The notes: a model not told the origin generated them from the letters alone. A DNA stretch of 64,000 nucleotides from Areca catechu (GCA_021397845.1 CM038053.1:142366541-142430540); one strand, 5' to 3'; positions 23,272 to 34,528 are shown, counted from the first letter of the stretch. Numbers and translations: made by a program.

Positions 23272-25628
23272 TCTTGGGAATTGTGTCCCAAAGCTAATCG
23301 CCTAGGTTGTAGGTGGTTGTGCTCAGTATTATAATCTGTATATAAATTAATAAAATATTATTTTGGCAGCTCATCACATCATTCATTTCCCTGTAATGAA
23401 CTCAATTTATGTGATGAAGTCCTTAAGACTGCACTGACTTCGATATAGAGAGGATATATCGAGTGGTCCTTTAAAAGGTTCACAACCAAAGGATACATTG
23501 TACAGGATGGCAATGTATTAAGTATAGGTTGTTGTGGTTCACATCGTTTGGTTATCCTCTTGACCAAAGGAGTGTAGTGACATTGATGTGATATGCAAGT
23601 GGGATGTGTGACATCTCATTGAACGTGACTCCGTAGAGCTTCTTTTCTGCCAAAGGATTGCTCGTGATTAGATATGGGTATATGTATCCCTCCAACCTGA
23701 GGTCACCATGGTAGCTTGCAAGCAACTCCCTGTGCTTTGGTACCGGACTACCCGGATTTCTAATCCGATGATGGAAGGTTTCTGGGACAGGCAAGTACTT
23801 GTGGAGCAGTGGTGGATCAAGATGGAATTGACCTGTCCAAATTGTTTGGATTGAATGTCTCATGGTATCTCAATTTAGCAAATCCTTGGCCAAGGTAGTC
23901 CTAGTGAGGAGTCACTAGACTTTCGAGGTTGAGACATGTTGTGGATTGACTTAGTTAGGGTCGGCAGTCTAACCCTATGTCATCTTGAGCATTGGAGGTC
24001 AAAGGGATGAATTATATGGTAACCATATGCTAGAGGTTCGATTTATTTCTCTTGCATCTTTGGCCTATCCGGATGTCGAGACCCATTGCAAGATGGTATC
24101 TTGTGCTGGTACTAGAAATGTTCCAGTGCTACCATTTAGGTTCGAGCCTATGAGGTCACATGCCATCGAGGATTTCTTTCTAATCCAGGAACCGAAAAAC
24201 GATGGAGAATCGTTTCGGTATTAAGGTCAGATGGTCTCTTGAGCACACATTGGATTTTTCTTGTCTGATTTGGATCGACCAAGATGGGTTTGGGTCAACC
24301 AGAAATTATTCCTGGAAGACCAGGACATCACCCATTTTTATTATTGTTTGGGTTTAGTTGGACCGGGTTTTATTAAACCAATTTTTGAAATTGGTGAACC
24401 AAGTTTTGGTTTTAAATAAACCAGGTTTTATTTGGAATAGTTGAACCGGTCTCTTCTTGGGTTGGTTTACACGGTGAATGGTTCAACGTGGTTTTCCCTC
24501 TCCTGTTTCACCGATTCAAATGAGATGAGTTCTCATGGAGTTCGGCTACAATTTGGATTGGCTCTTCTCGGTCTCTCAGTGGTGATCTCCCACACATCCT
24601 CTGTTCTTCTTTCCTGCATGCGTTTTCTTCTCCGGTGTTTTATCTGGACTACTCTTCCATCATTTTCCCTTGCCTTCACGGATTGATTTCTCTATCTATA
24701 TATACATCCTGATGGTTGGACGTTCGGAGGTGCAAGAGAGGTTGGAACAGGTCTTCATGGTGTATGGGTTTTCTTCCAACGGTTCCCTTTTTTCCTCTCC
24801 ACCGATCAAGAGTCCTTCAGATGGAGTTTGGTTTGATCCGCCTTCTCTCACGGGATTTCTCAGCCGGTGATTCATGTTATTTGAAGGCCGTGTAAGATGG
24901 AGAGGAAAATAATTAAGGGCGTCCGTGAAATCCTCCCAGCCTTCACGGGTTTTCATCTCCCTTCTCTCACGAGGTCTTCCGAGAGCTTCATGGTTTTTTT
25001 CTCTGCATGGCATATCTTGGTTGAAGGTTGCAGGCCGTGCGATGGAGGGAGGAAGGAAGAAGGCTTGCGATGATTTCCAGGGCTACACGGGTTTTCTCTG
25101 ATTGTATTTCTTGGTGGGAGGCTTACAGGCCATGAGATATATATATATATATATATATATGAGAAGAAAACAGAGCAAGGGCCTTCACGATTTCTTCAAT
25201 GCCATTTTACATTTGGTTGAAGGTAGCATGAGAGGGAGAAGGGAATAACAGGGTATGTAATATCGAGAGAACTCTTTCGGATAGAAAATCTGCATGCGGA
25301 AATTTGTTCTGCATCCGTGTATTCCTTCCACTATTTTAAGTTTCCAGTGTGTGCTCTTTGTGGAGTTCAGGCGATCTTGGAGAAGACCGTCCATGAGGAT
25401 TATTTAATATTCCCTGCTCCATCTATCCATGACCGATTTATGGATTCCTGGTGGACTAGCATCTATCTAGGAGTTGGATCAGTGAGAGCCCTGCGCGTGG
25501 ATACTCTAAAGGGTGGACACGTGGACACCTCGAGAGGTCGAATCGTTCTTCTTCTTTCTATGTTGTAGATCTTATTTACTGTTGAAAGAGTTTAACCGGT
25601 CGCTGATTAATTCTGAAGACTGAGGGAG
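23272..25628 (+). repeat. 3' LTR of copia D, first part
   Basis: It begins TCTTGGGAATTGTGTCCC, where related LTRs have TGTTGG, so the terminal G is changed. It is cut at 25628 by element B and resumes at 32361. Joined length is about 2605 bases. TATATATA-like sequence lies near 24695-24710. The frames inside it look like chance. Confidence 0.88.
25137..25160. repeat. (AT)12 microsatellite in the D LTR
   Basis: Twelve perfect AT units. The matching part of the 5' LTR is outside the window. Confidence 0.95.
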
Positions 25629-27258
25629 TGATGCAGAACGAAAGAAGAGATGATGCGATGTGGAAGTAAATTAAGACTAATTCTTTTTTTTTTTTTTTAT
25701 TTTTAGAAGTCGGCTTTGACTCAAAGGAAAGTTAAACTAAATTGAAAGAAACTATGTAATAATTGAAAGCACAATTTAAAGAAACCAGGTTATCAGAGTA
25801 GTTCAGAAGTAAAGGATCGCTGGGGGTTGAGAAACTCCCAGACCTAGGGTTTCGCTCTGAACTTTCAACAGGACAGAAGTAAAGAGAAGAGAAGGGTTAC
25901 AGACCAGGCAGTGATCTTCACAGAGTTTAGTGGAAGGCTCTCTTGAGCAGATTGTTGGATCCTCGGATTCGGATATCTTCGCAATGGATCCTCCAATACT
26001 GGTCTGTTGGCAGAGTTGGCTTCTCCTGAACTCAAGATCTGGGAAAGAAGAAGAACAAGTTATGGAACAAGATACTCAAGGAAGGATTTACCAGATAGAA
26101 GAACTTGAAAGTTGATGTTGCTGAAATCCTGATTCTCCTGGATGCTGATCTGACTTCCTCTAGGGTTTGCTCTGTATTCGAAGTGGCCGAACTGGACCTG
26201 GATGCTGGTGGTCGGCCTCTACTTAGAGAGAGTGGCCGTTGGAGGTGGGGTAGGCTAGGGTTTGGTGGATTGAGGAGAATTATGGGCGGCTAGGGTTTTG
26301 GAGTGAAGTGGCTAACCTAGGGTTTCGGGGTTGGAGATCTCACACCTCCTCAAGGTTCCTGGGGAACCCGGATTTACTCCCTCACGGAGCTCAACACCTG
26401 GAAGCAAGTGCAGAAGAGAGAAACACAAAGTTTTCTCACACATAAATTGGATTCATTCATTAGATTACTTTCAAATTTATAAGAAGGGTTTAATTTATAG
26501 GACTTTACAAGAGAGCAGGGTTTTACATCTTCCCATGTGGGACTAATAGGGTGGATCTTCAAATTAGGTTTGTGGGATCAATTCCCACACATATGGCTGG
26601 CCAAAAGGTTCCAAAAATGTTGATTGGTGGCTTCAAAAGGAAAGTGGGTGGCGCCTCCTAGCCTTGCTCTTCAAGAAAAAATATTTTTCCTTCCATGCTC
26701 GGTCTTATTTGGAAGTATTTGGGCGCCTCCTAACCTTGTTCTTCAAGAGAAATTTCCTTCCTTTCATACCTGGTTTTATTTGGAATTACTTGGGCACCTC
26801 CTAGTCTTCCTCCCCAAGCTTTGCACCTTTCTTTTCATAGCTTGGCTCTTATGGAAACACTTTGGCTGCCCCCTTGAATTGTGGATCCCAGATTGTGTTC
26901 TCCTTAAGTGGCGCATGAGAGAAGGGACCTGCTATCTTGTGGTGTGGGGACCAGAGCATACTGGATGGAGATGTGGTGCCCCCTGGACTCAGGCATGTGG
27001 CTGGGAGTGTGGCTGGGAGTGTGGCGCCCACTTGCTTGGCCTTGGGAGAAAATGTGACACCCTGGAGAAGTCCTAGACCACTACTGAGTCAACATGACTC
27101 AACAAAATTAAATTGCAGGGACATACAGACTCAAGCTAAAATTGAGCTGATCAAGTCAACCCTTATTACAAACCAGAAAACCCTAATTCTTCAGGCAAGG
27201 TCAATCAAAGATCTAGATGGAGCCCTGAAGTCTTCTTCTGAGTCTGGTGCCTGCACTA
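25629..27258 (-). repeat. 3' LTR of element B
   Basis: It starts TGATGCAGAACG and ends GTGCCTGCACTA, the final CA being changed to TA. It is followed inside by ATTCTCCCGGGG, the complement of a polypurine tract. It contains a 71-base repeat array. Confidence 0.92.
26650..26935. repeat. 71-72-base repeat, four copies, in the B LTR
   Basis: Units start at 26650, 26722, 26793 and 26864 with GGCGCCTCC or a variant, each with a TTCAAG- and ATTTGGAA-like part. The same array occurs in the other LTR from about 31747. Near 26997 a 12-base unit (GTGTGGCTGGGA) is repeated. Open frames over this array are products of the repeat. Confidence 0.8.
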
Positions 27259-28018
27259 ATTCTCCCGGGGTGGGAGGAACTCGACCCTGACGAGTATGGG
27301 TCAAGCTGGCTCTGGTATCTCTCCAAGAGGTCTGGGTCCAATTCTTGTAATTCTTCTCGGGAGATCCAAGAGTCATCAGAATCAGTCCTTCCTAGCCAGC
27401 GGACCAGGTATCTTCGGTATCCTCGATTACGAGTAGAGATAACCTGATCATCCAGGATCTTTTCAATCTGCTCTTTCCTCACAGGCCAGTTTGTTGGTGG
27501 ACACACAGGGTTGGGTTCACTCTCAAGAGCAGGATTAGGCTCAAAAGGCTCTCTGGGAATCACAGCTGGCTCTCTATACTCTACTAGGTCTGTAATGTTG
27601 TAAGTGGAGATAATGCCTAGTTCTGAAGGCAACTTGAGCACATAGGCATTGGATCCTACTCTCTTCACCACTCTAAATGGTCCAGCTCCTCTAGCATGTA
27701 ACTTTCTAACGGTCCCAGGAGGAAACCGTTCAGGCCTTAACCTAATCATTACATAGTCTACCTCAACAAAAGTTTTGACTTGCCTTTGAGAAACAGCCAA
27801 CTTCTTATCAGTTTCATTACTTAAATTTATTTTGGCATGAATTTCTTTATGCAAGTCTTTTATATGCTTGCAAGTGCATCAAGAGACTTGTGTGTGTGGG
27901 CTAATAGTGAAATCAGATCAAGTGGTGTGTGAGGCTTGTATCCATGAACAATTTCAAAGGGACTCTAGCCTATAGACCTATTTATCGAAACATTGAATGC
28001 AATTTCAGCCCTAGACAA
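27213..28018 (-). pseudogene. Integrase C-terminal tail and chromodomain of element B
   Basis: From about 28018 to 27860 a decayed frame shows SPFEIVHGYKPHTPLDL, the end of a gypsy integrase, with a stop and a shift. From 27854 the frame is open: KLAVSQRQV, VMIRLRPERFPPGT, GPFRVVKRVG, HLVEYREP-like DLVEYREP. A chromodomain then follows near residues 130-175 (EKILDDQVI, YLVRWLGRTDSDDSWI, ELQELDPDLLERY). The stop lies inside the LTR at 27213. The catalytic core is absent: upstream of 28018 the sequence turns into the module end. The tail alone could only tether, not integrate. Confidence 0.88.
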
Positions 28019-28177
28019 AATACAAATCCCAATTCCTGGTGCTCTCAATCAAACCAAAATCTGAGCCAAAGCCTAGTAAAGGGTCAAGAAAAACTAAACT
28101 AGACTGACGACGCATTCCTAAAGAATGGACTTTATTCCAAAGGAACCCTAGGTCTAAACCTAACAAACTACGGCTCT

Positions 28178-29818
28178 CTAGGTTTGACCTTGGGTCAGAG
28201 GATGGCATGCAGAGCATGAAAACTTATCATGGATGCCTAGTAGGTGCCATAAGGTCTTCCAGAAGTAGGTGGCAAACCTAATAGGTTCTGACATGTGGTT
28301 CACTCTAAAGACTTCAACAAAGTATACTTGGATGGTGTAAGAAGCATTGGAAGCCCTAGAGAAAGGGAGGAGATATGAGGTGGAGTCTCGAATTATCTGT
28401 TGACTAAAGGTGGTGACCTGAAGGTTTGAATGGTGATCTATGAGTGTCAACTGGTCATCCTTACGAAAGGAAAAGTTTGCTACTCCCAGGAATGGATCAA
28501 GAGATGGTTCGGGAAGTATCCTAGGACATGTGATTGCAATAGTTAAGGTTTGTTCTCTAAGCAAATAATGATCCACTTCCTTAAGAACTGGATTAGAGAA
28601 TGATTCATGGAAGGGCCTATGGATGATGACCTCAAGACTTGAAATTTGACCTATGGGTGCGGAAAGGTATACTCTATAGAAGGGTAGCTCAGTCATGCGA
28701 AGGAAGGGGTCTGGGGCCATAAGGAGGACTTCTATAGGACTCGGTGAATCAATCCGCTCAAGACAAAGATGTTCAACTGAGATTATGGGAGAGACCTTAG
28801 TGGCTGGGCATGGGACAAGGTCCAATTGTAAGAGGCTTGATTCAGTCATCCTAAGGAGAGGATCTACCATAGGGTGGGCAAACTTAAACAGTTCAATGCA
28901 AAGATCTTCAATTGGTACTTGGGGAATGACTATCATTAGAAGGTACAAACTGATAGCTCGGGCTAACACTATGAGTTCTTCCTGGGGGTATTTGCCTAAA
29001 GGAACCTGGTTCTCACAAATCTCTTGAATTTCTGAACTAGGTCCTACCACTTGGTTGCTCTCCATGGTCTCCTCAGGTAAGGAACCAAAAGTACCGATGT
29101 CACATTCTTCAAGTTCTTCCCCATCATATTCATCAACTAGACTCAAGCCAGCATCATATACTTCCTCGATGCCATCTTCAATGGGTTTCGGGTCAGTGAT
29201 AATCGGGTCAACTGATTCTAGGCTTGTCATACTTAACCTTTCTTCCTCATTGGTAGGCTTGGGTTCTCCCTCATTAATGTCATCCTTAGGATTCTTACCA
29301 CTTAGCTGTGCACAAGCCAGTCCTATGCATGGGCACTGACTAGATTTATGGCCTCTTTCTCCACAAAACAAACATTCTTGCGATATAGGAACCTGGGTCA
29401 CACTGGGTTTCAAGCTAGTAGAGACCTTACTTGGGCATGGGTGTGGATCTAAATGGTTTGATCTAGAAGACTTGGGTTGTTGAGTGACTGGTCTAGAATA
29501 TTGTAAGGACCTCTCATAGACACGATCCACACTATAGATATCATGGTTAGGCTTCCTAAGGTTATGCTTGGGATCACGGTATAAGGTCCTCCTAGGCTCC
29601 TGGCATGGGTGAGGTTGGGGCCTATTAAATTTTGGATCAGGGGTCCAATTTTGATGTCTACGTTTCTCAAGTACTTGGACTCGATCCCTAAACTGGGCAA
29701 CAGTATCAGTCATATCCTGACTCAATTTGTTCATACTTTTGGTAAGAGTTCTAATCATGGCCTCTAAATCAGGTTGGGTTTGACCAGGTTGGGAGGGTAC
29801 TCCGTTCCGGGTGGACAT
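28178..29818 (-). CDS. Gag-like protein with zinc knuckle and shared module, element B
   Basis: A frame of about 546 residues is open throughout. I chose the start at 29818 (MSTRNGV) because C starts the same way; the frame is open six residues further. The N terminus has a short coiled coil (IRTLTKSMNKLSQDM), then a basic stretch. A CX2CX4HX4C zinc knuckle, CLFCGERGHKSSQC, lies near residues 150-165. After it come an acidic module with VYDAGLSLVDEYDGEE, an Ile/Leu/Pro-rich middle, and a final block FATYFWKTLWHLLGIH. No Retrotrans_gag capsid domain is visible between coiled coil and knuckle. An open frame this long among dead elements is notable. RNA binding by the knuckle is likely; the function of the module is unknown. 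Confidence 0.78.
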   Translation of the reverse strand: MSTRNGVPSQPGQTQPDLEAMIRTLTKSMNKLSQDMTDTVAQFRDRVQVLEKRRHQNWTPDPKFNRPQPHPCQEPRRTLYRDPKHNLRKPNHDIYSVDRVYERSLQYSRPVTQQPKSSRSNHLDPHPCPSKVSTSLKPSVTQVPISQECLFCGERGHKSSQCPCIGLACAQLSGKNPKDDINEGEPKPTNEEERLSMTSLESVDPIITDPKPIEDGIEEVYDAGLSLVDEYDGEELEECDIGTFGSLPEETMESNQVVGPSSEIQEICENQVPLGKYPQEELIVLARAISLYLLMIVIPQVPIEDLCIELFKFAHPMVDPLLRMTESSLLQLDLVPCPATKVSPIISVEHLCLERIDSPSPIEVLLMAPDPFLRMTELPFYRVYLSAPIGQISSLEVIIHRPFHESFSNPVLKEVDHYLLREQTLTIAITCPRILPEPSLDPFLGVANFSFRKDDQLTLIDHHSNLQVTTFSQQIIRDSTSYLLPFSRASNASYTIQVYFVEVFRVNHMSEPIRFATYFWKTLWHLLGIHDKFSCSACHPLTQGQT

Positions 29819-29836
29819 GATGATGCAAGCAAGCAC

Positions 29837-30706
29837 ACAGAATGTGACTAGACTAAAGCGACTACTAGCTTACTAGACCTAGAGTCCAAACTAGATGCTC
29901 AATCAGAGTGGCAAGCTAGCCTGTAGTAACTCAGGACTCAGCCAGGCAGGTGTAAGGGGAGTGTTAGGTCCCTAAATGCCAATCCTAGACACTAATCAGT
30001 GAATGGCCAGGTAGGCAGACCAGCACACAAGCCCTTCAGGAAAGAATCCCTGAACCACCGTTCTAGACACTGAGTACAAAGCACACACAGAGTAACTAGA
30101 CAAACTGACTCAACACTAGCCTTGACCCGACTTGTTGATGTCCCTAGCCCACTAGGGCAAATTAAGTCTAATAAATTTTAAAATTAGGCTTAGGATCGAA
30201 TGAGTGGGTGGTGGTTTTGGGCTAAGGAGAGGTTATCAACTCCTCCCCTTATCTTAGATGCTCAAATGCCCTTAAGATGAATTAGGAGATGATCACTCAA
30301 AAAATTGAATTACAGAAACACAGAAATAGAGTTACAGTAATTTAACTCTCAAAAATTTCACGGAAACCAATAAATCACAGGAAAATAATGTAAAATAGCT
30401 TCAATTATACTTGTTCTAGAAAAACAAGAATCAAGCAATTTGGAATTATCTTCAATGAGAAACAATTCTTTCAATAGGATAGTTACAGACTGAAAACAGA
30501 GTGCTTCCCCCGTTTACAATTCCTGCTACGAAGTTGTAACCCAGCGGATCCCCTACACGCCCTAGGAACACCCCGTGGAATGGGAAGAGGAGGTTTGCAC
30601 CTCGCTTCAATCCTAGGACCGGACGTCCTGGGGTGTCTACTTCGAGCAGACAAAGTAAAAAGAAGAGACACTCAAACAAGAAAACAAGACAGAAACCCTA
30701 GACAGG
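29837..30706 (-). other. Leader of element B
   Basis: Untranslated region between primer site and gag-like ORF. It shares blocks with the C leader (for example around GTGTTAGGTCCCT and CCACTAGGGCAAATTAAG). No gene seen. Confidence 0.65.
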
Positions 30707-30718
30707 GCTCTGATACCA
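30707..30718 (-). promoter_or_regulatory. Primer binding site of element B
   Basis: The minus strand reads TGGTATCAGAGC, three bases inside the 5' LTR. Confidence 0.9.
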
Positions 30719-30721
30719 AAA

Positions 30722-32355
30722 TGATGCAGAACGAAAGAAAAGATGATACGATGCGGAAGTAAATTAAGACTAATTCTTTTTTTTATTTTATTTTATTTTT
30801 AGAAGTCGGCTTTGACTCAAAGGAAAGTTAAACTAAATTGAAAGAAACTATGTAATAATTGAAAGCACAATTTAAAGAAACTAGGTTATCAGAGTAGTTC
30901 AGAAGTAAAGGATCGCTGGGGGTTGAGAAACTCCCAGACCTAGGATTTCGCTCTGAACTTTCAACAGGACAGAAGTAAAGAGAAGAGAAGGGTTACAGAC
31001 CAGGCAGTGATCTTCACAGAGTTTAGTGGAAGGACTCTCTTGAGCAGATTGTTGGATCCCAGGATTCGGATATCTTTGCAATGGATCCTCCAATACTGGT
31101 CTGTTGGCAGAGTTGGCTTCTCCTGAACTCAAGATCTGGGAAAGAAGAAGAACAAGTTATGGAACTAGATACTCAAGGAAGGATTTACCAGATAGAAGAA
31201 CTTGAAAGTTGATGTTGCTGAAATCCTGATTCTCCTGGATGCTGATCTGACTTCCTCTGGGGTTTGCTCTGTATTCGAAATGGCCGAACTAGACCTGGAT
31301 GCTGGTGGTCGGCCTCTACTTGGAGAGAGTGGCCGTTGGAGGTGGGGTAGGCTAGGGTTTGGTGGATTGAGGAGAATTATGGGTGGCTAGGGTTTTGGAG
31401 TGAAGTGGCTAACCTAGGGTTTTGGGGGTGGAGATCTCACACCTCCTCAAGGTTCCTGGGGAACCCGGATTTACTCTCTCACGGAGCTCAACACCTGGAA
31501 GCAAGTGCGGAAGAGAGAAACACAAAGTTTGCACACACATAAATTGGATTCATTCATTAGATTACTTTCAAATTTACAAGAAGGGTTTAATTTATAGGAC
31601 TTTACAAGAGAGCAGGGTTTTACATCTTCCCATGTGGGACTAATAGGGTGGATCTTCAAATTAGGTTTGTAGGATCAATTCCCACACATATGGCCGGCCA
31701 AAAGGTTCCAAAAATGTTGATTGGTGGCTTCAAAAGGAAAGTGGGTGGCGCCTCCTAGCCTTGCTCTTCAAGAAAAAATATTTTTCCTTCCATGCTCGGT
31801 CTTATTTGGAAGTATTTGGGCGCCTCCTAACCTTGTTCTTCAAGAAAAATTTCCTTCCTTTCATACCTGGTTTTATTTGGAATTACTTGGGCGTCTCCTA
31901 GTCTTCCTCCCCAAGCTTTGCTCCTTTCTTTTCATATCTTGGCTCTTATGGAAACACTTTGGCCGCCCCCTTGAATTGTGGATCCCAGATTGTCTTCTCC
32001 TTAAGTGGCACATGAGAGAAGGGACCTGCTATCTTGTGGTGTGGGGACCAGAGCATACTGGATGGAGATGTGGCGCCCCCTAGACTCAGGCGTGTGGCTG
32101 GGAGTGTGGCTGGGAGTGTGGCGCCCACTTGCTTGGCCTTGGGAGAAAATGTGACACCCTGGAGAAGTCCTAGACCACTACTGAGTCAACATGACTCAAC
32201 AAAATTAAATTGCAGGGACATACAGACTCAAGCTAAAATTGAGCTGATCAAGTCAACCCTTATTACAAACCAGAAAACCCTAATTATTTGGGCAAGGTCA
32301 ATCAGAGATCCAGATGGAGCCCTGAAGTCTTCTTCTGAGTCTGGTGCCCGCACCA
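30722..32355 (-). repeat. 5' LTR of element B
   Basis: Starts TGATGCAGAACG and ends GTGCCCGCACCA. Partner of 25629-27258, differing by a few percent by eye, and carrying the same internal repeat array. Confidence 0.93.
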
Positions 32356-32608
32356 GGGAGTCTACTTCGGTCAGGTATATTTTATTTTGGTTATCATGGA
32401 TGCCTAGATCTATTTGTTATCATATGTTTTATTATTATTACAATTGCCTATACATGCCTGTATATTTTGTAACATGCATCATAATATGTTAGATCCTGTG
32501 CATGAGTAGGTACTTTCCGCTGCATGCTTAAAAATTTTAATTATGCAATACCTGCTCCCTAGTGTTGCATGCTTAGGGTAGGCTTCTACTGCACCAGGTT
32601 TTCCTTCA
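32356..32608 (+). repeat. 3' LTR of copia D, last part
   Basis: It resumes after element B (32356-32360 is the second TSD copy) and ends CAGGTTTTCCTTCA. It matches 10540-10785. The next base belongs to copia E. Confidence 0.9.
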
Positions 32609-33000
32609 CTGACAAGTGTAGGTTTGTTGGTTACCCAAAAGAAGGTAAGGGATACCTCTTTTATAATACTACCGAGCCGAAGATAATTGTCAGTAGGCAT
32701 GCTACATTCTTGGAACATGAGTTTATCCAAAAAGGATGTAATGATTCTTCACTTGAGTTGTGTGAAGAACAGAGCCAACAAACTGATGAGCCTTCAAGTG
32801 AAGTTCCTTAACCATAGGTTCTTATAGATCAAGAACAACCACAATACACACCTCCTCTCTGAAGGTCAGAGAGGGTGCGGGGAGCACCTCTCATATATGG
32901 CTTTGTCATCGGGGATGACAATGAAGCCAGTATCATATAGGATGATGATCTTGTGACCTATTATTTGGTAGCTGCCGAGAGTAGGGACTTCGATAAGTGA
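32609..33000 (+). pseudogene. Integrase C-terminal end of copia E
   Basis: DKCRFVGYPKEGKGYLFYN, SRHATFLEHEF and CEEQSQQ match the same region of F on the other strand. Stops lie near 32812 and 32940. The first half of integrase is on the far side of D, outside the window. Confidence 0.87.
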
Positions 33001-34045
33001 CTTGGTTCAATGAAATCTGAAATGGTCTCTATATATTCTAATTAGGTTTGGACCTTGGTAGATCCACCTGAAGGAATAAACCTGATAGGATGTAAATGGG
33101 TCTTCAAGAAGAAGATTGGAGAAGATGGTCGAGTTGAGACCTATAAGGCTAGGTTGGTAGCTAAAGAATTTAGATAAAAACATGATGTTGACTATGATGA
33201 AACCTTTTCTCCGGTAGCCATGCTCAAGTCCATTCGGATATGCTTGCCATAGCAGCATACCATGACTATGAGATCTGGCAAATGGATGTAAAGATTGCTT
33301 TCCTCAATGGAAACCTTGAGGAAGAAGTCTATATGTCACAGCCAGAGGGGTTTGTCTCAAGTGGGAGACCAAACCATGTATGCAAGTTAAAGAAGTCCAT
33401 TTATGGACTTAAGCAAGCATCGAGGAGTTAGAACATCCATTTTGATGAAACAATCAAAGGATTTGGTTTTATCAAAAATGTGGATGAACCATGTGTATAA
33501 GAAGACAAGTGGGAGTGCCATTGTTTTCTTAGTTTTGTATGAGGATGACATATTGATCATTGGGAATGATATCCCAATGTTGCAATCGGTTAAAACTTGG
33601 CTATCATCAAAGTTTTCCATGAAGGATTTGGGAGAAGCATCCTATATACTAGGTATAAGGATCTATAGAGATAGATCCAAAAGGATGCTAGGCTTATCTC
33701 AATCCAGGTACATTGACTTAGTGTTGAAGAGATTCAATCAACATGGATGGAAGTAAGAAAGGTTACTTACCTATAAGTCAAGGCATACATCTCTCTAAGA
33801 AAATGTCTCCTAAGACATTAGAAGAAAGAGAGAGGATGGCTACGATTCCTTATGCTTCGACTGTAGGATCGATAATGTATGCCATGTTATATACCAGACC
33901 TGATGTTGCATATGCTTTGGGCATAGTGAGCAGGTTTCAGGCAGATCCTGGAGAGAATCATTGGAGAGCTGTGAAAAATATTCTTAAGTACTTGAGAAGA
34001 ACTAAAGATATTTTTCTAGTATATTATGGATCTGAGTTGAACTAG
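33001..34045 (+). pseudogene. Reverse transcriptase of copia E, with YEDD instead of YVDD
   Basis: VWTLVDPPEGINLIGCKWV, YKARLVAK, DYDETFSPVAMLKSI, MDVKIAFLNGNLEEEVYM and SIYGLKQAS establish a copia RT. The catalytic motif near 33536 reads LVLYEDDILIIGN: the Val before the Asp pair is Glu. Frameshifts lie near 33238, 33430 and 33750 and stops near 33176. F keeps YVDD here. The copy is dead. Confidence 0.9.
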
Positions 34046-34527
34046 AAGGTTATATAGATTCTAGTTTTCAATTAGATCCAGATGATAGCAAATCCACATC
34101 AGGGTATGTCTTCATCCTAAATGGTGGTGCAGTGAGTTGGAAGAGTACAAAGTAGCCAATAGTAGCTGACTCGGTCACTGAGGTAGAGTACATAGCTGCC
34201 AGTGAAGCCACGAAGGAAGCTATCTGGATGAAGAAATTCATCATGAAATTGGGCATGGTTCTAGATGCACAATAACCAGTGCCATTATACTATGATAACA
34301 CTGGGCTGTTGCACAAGCTAAGGAACCGGGGTCTCATCATAAGTCCAAGCACATTCTAAGATGGTTCCACCTCGTTCAAGAGATTATTGAAAGACAAGAT
34401 GTTGTCATTGAACTAGTTGACACAAAGAACAATATAGCAGACCCATTCACTAAAGCTTTAGCCAAGCAACAGTTAAATCGTCACTTAGATTATTTGGGCA
34501 TAAAATATAATGGCGATTGGCTTTAGT
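34046..34527 (+). pseudogene. RNase H of copia E
   Basis: Patterns such as DDSKSTSGYVF, VEYIAASEATKEAIW and YYDNTG match copia RNase H. Several stops and a shift occur after 34280. The region ends just before the polypurine tract. Confidence 0.82.
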
Positions 34528-34528
34528 G

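Larger units (their letters stand above)
25629..32355 (-). mobile_element. Element B: non-autonomous chromodomain gypsy
   Basis: Two LTRs of about 1.63 kb (25629-27258, 30722-32355) are flanked by GGGAG (25624-25628, 32356-32360). The uninterrupted site is seen in D's other LTR near 10533-10545. The initiator-Met primer site at 30707-30718 sets the minus orientation. The 3.5-kb interior holds a gag-like ORF with a zinc knuckle, the shared module and the integrase tail with chromodomain; the rest of pol is missing. It is the best preserved member of the B/C/G family. Confidence 0.93.
10199..32608 (+). mobile_element. Element D: Ty1/copia retrotransposon carrying four gypsy-type insertions
   Basis: Plus-strand order: 5' LTR remnant (10199-10785), initiator-Met primer site, leader, gag, integrase, RT, RNase H, polypurine tract, 3' LTR (23272-25628 plus 32361-32608). 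Integrase before RT marks it as copia. It is interrupted by A in the 5' LTR, a solo LTR in gag, C in RNase H and B in the 3' LTR. No protease is visible between the gag zinc knuckle and the integrase. Its right flank, CTGAC and onward, is codon-for-codon copia E pol, so D landed in E. Confidence 0.92.

Noticed and set aside
24441..25013. Frames in the D LTR between 24441 and 25013
   Set aside because: Composition and lack of motifs fit untranslated LTR sequence. The same place in the 5' LTR is outside the window, so conservation cannot be tested.
26624..27290. Long plus-strand frames in the B LTR (also near 31721-32492)
   Set aside because: They lie in the 71-base repeat array, occur in both LTRs and show no domain. 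They are by-products of the repeats.
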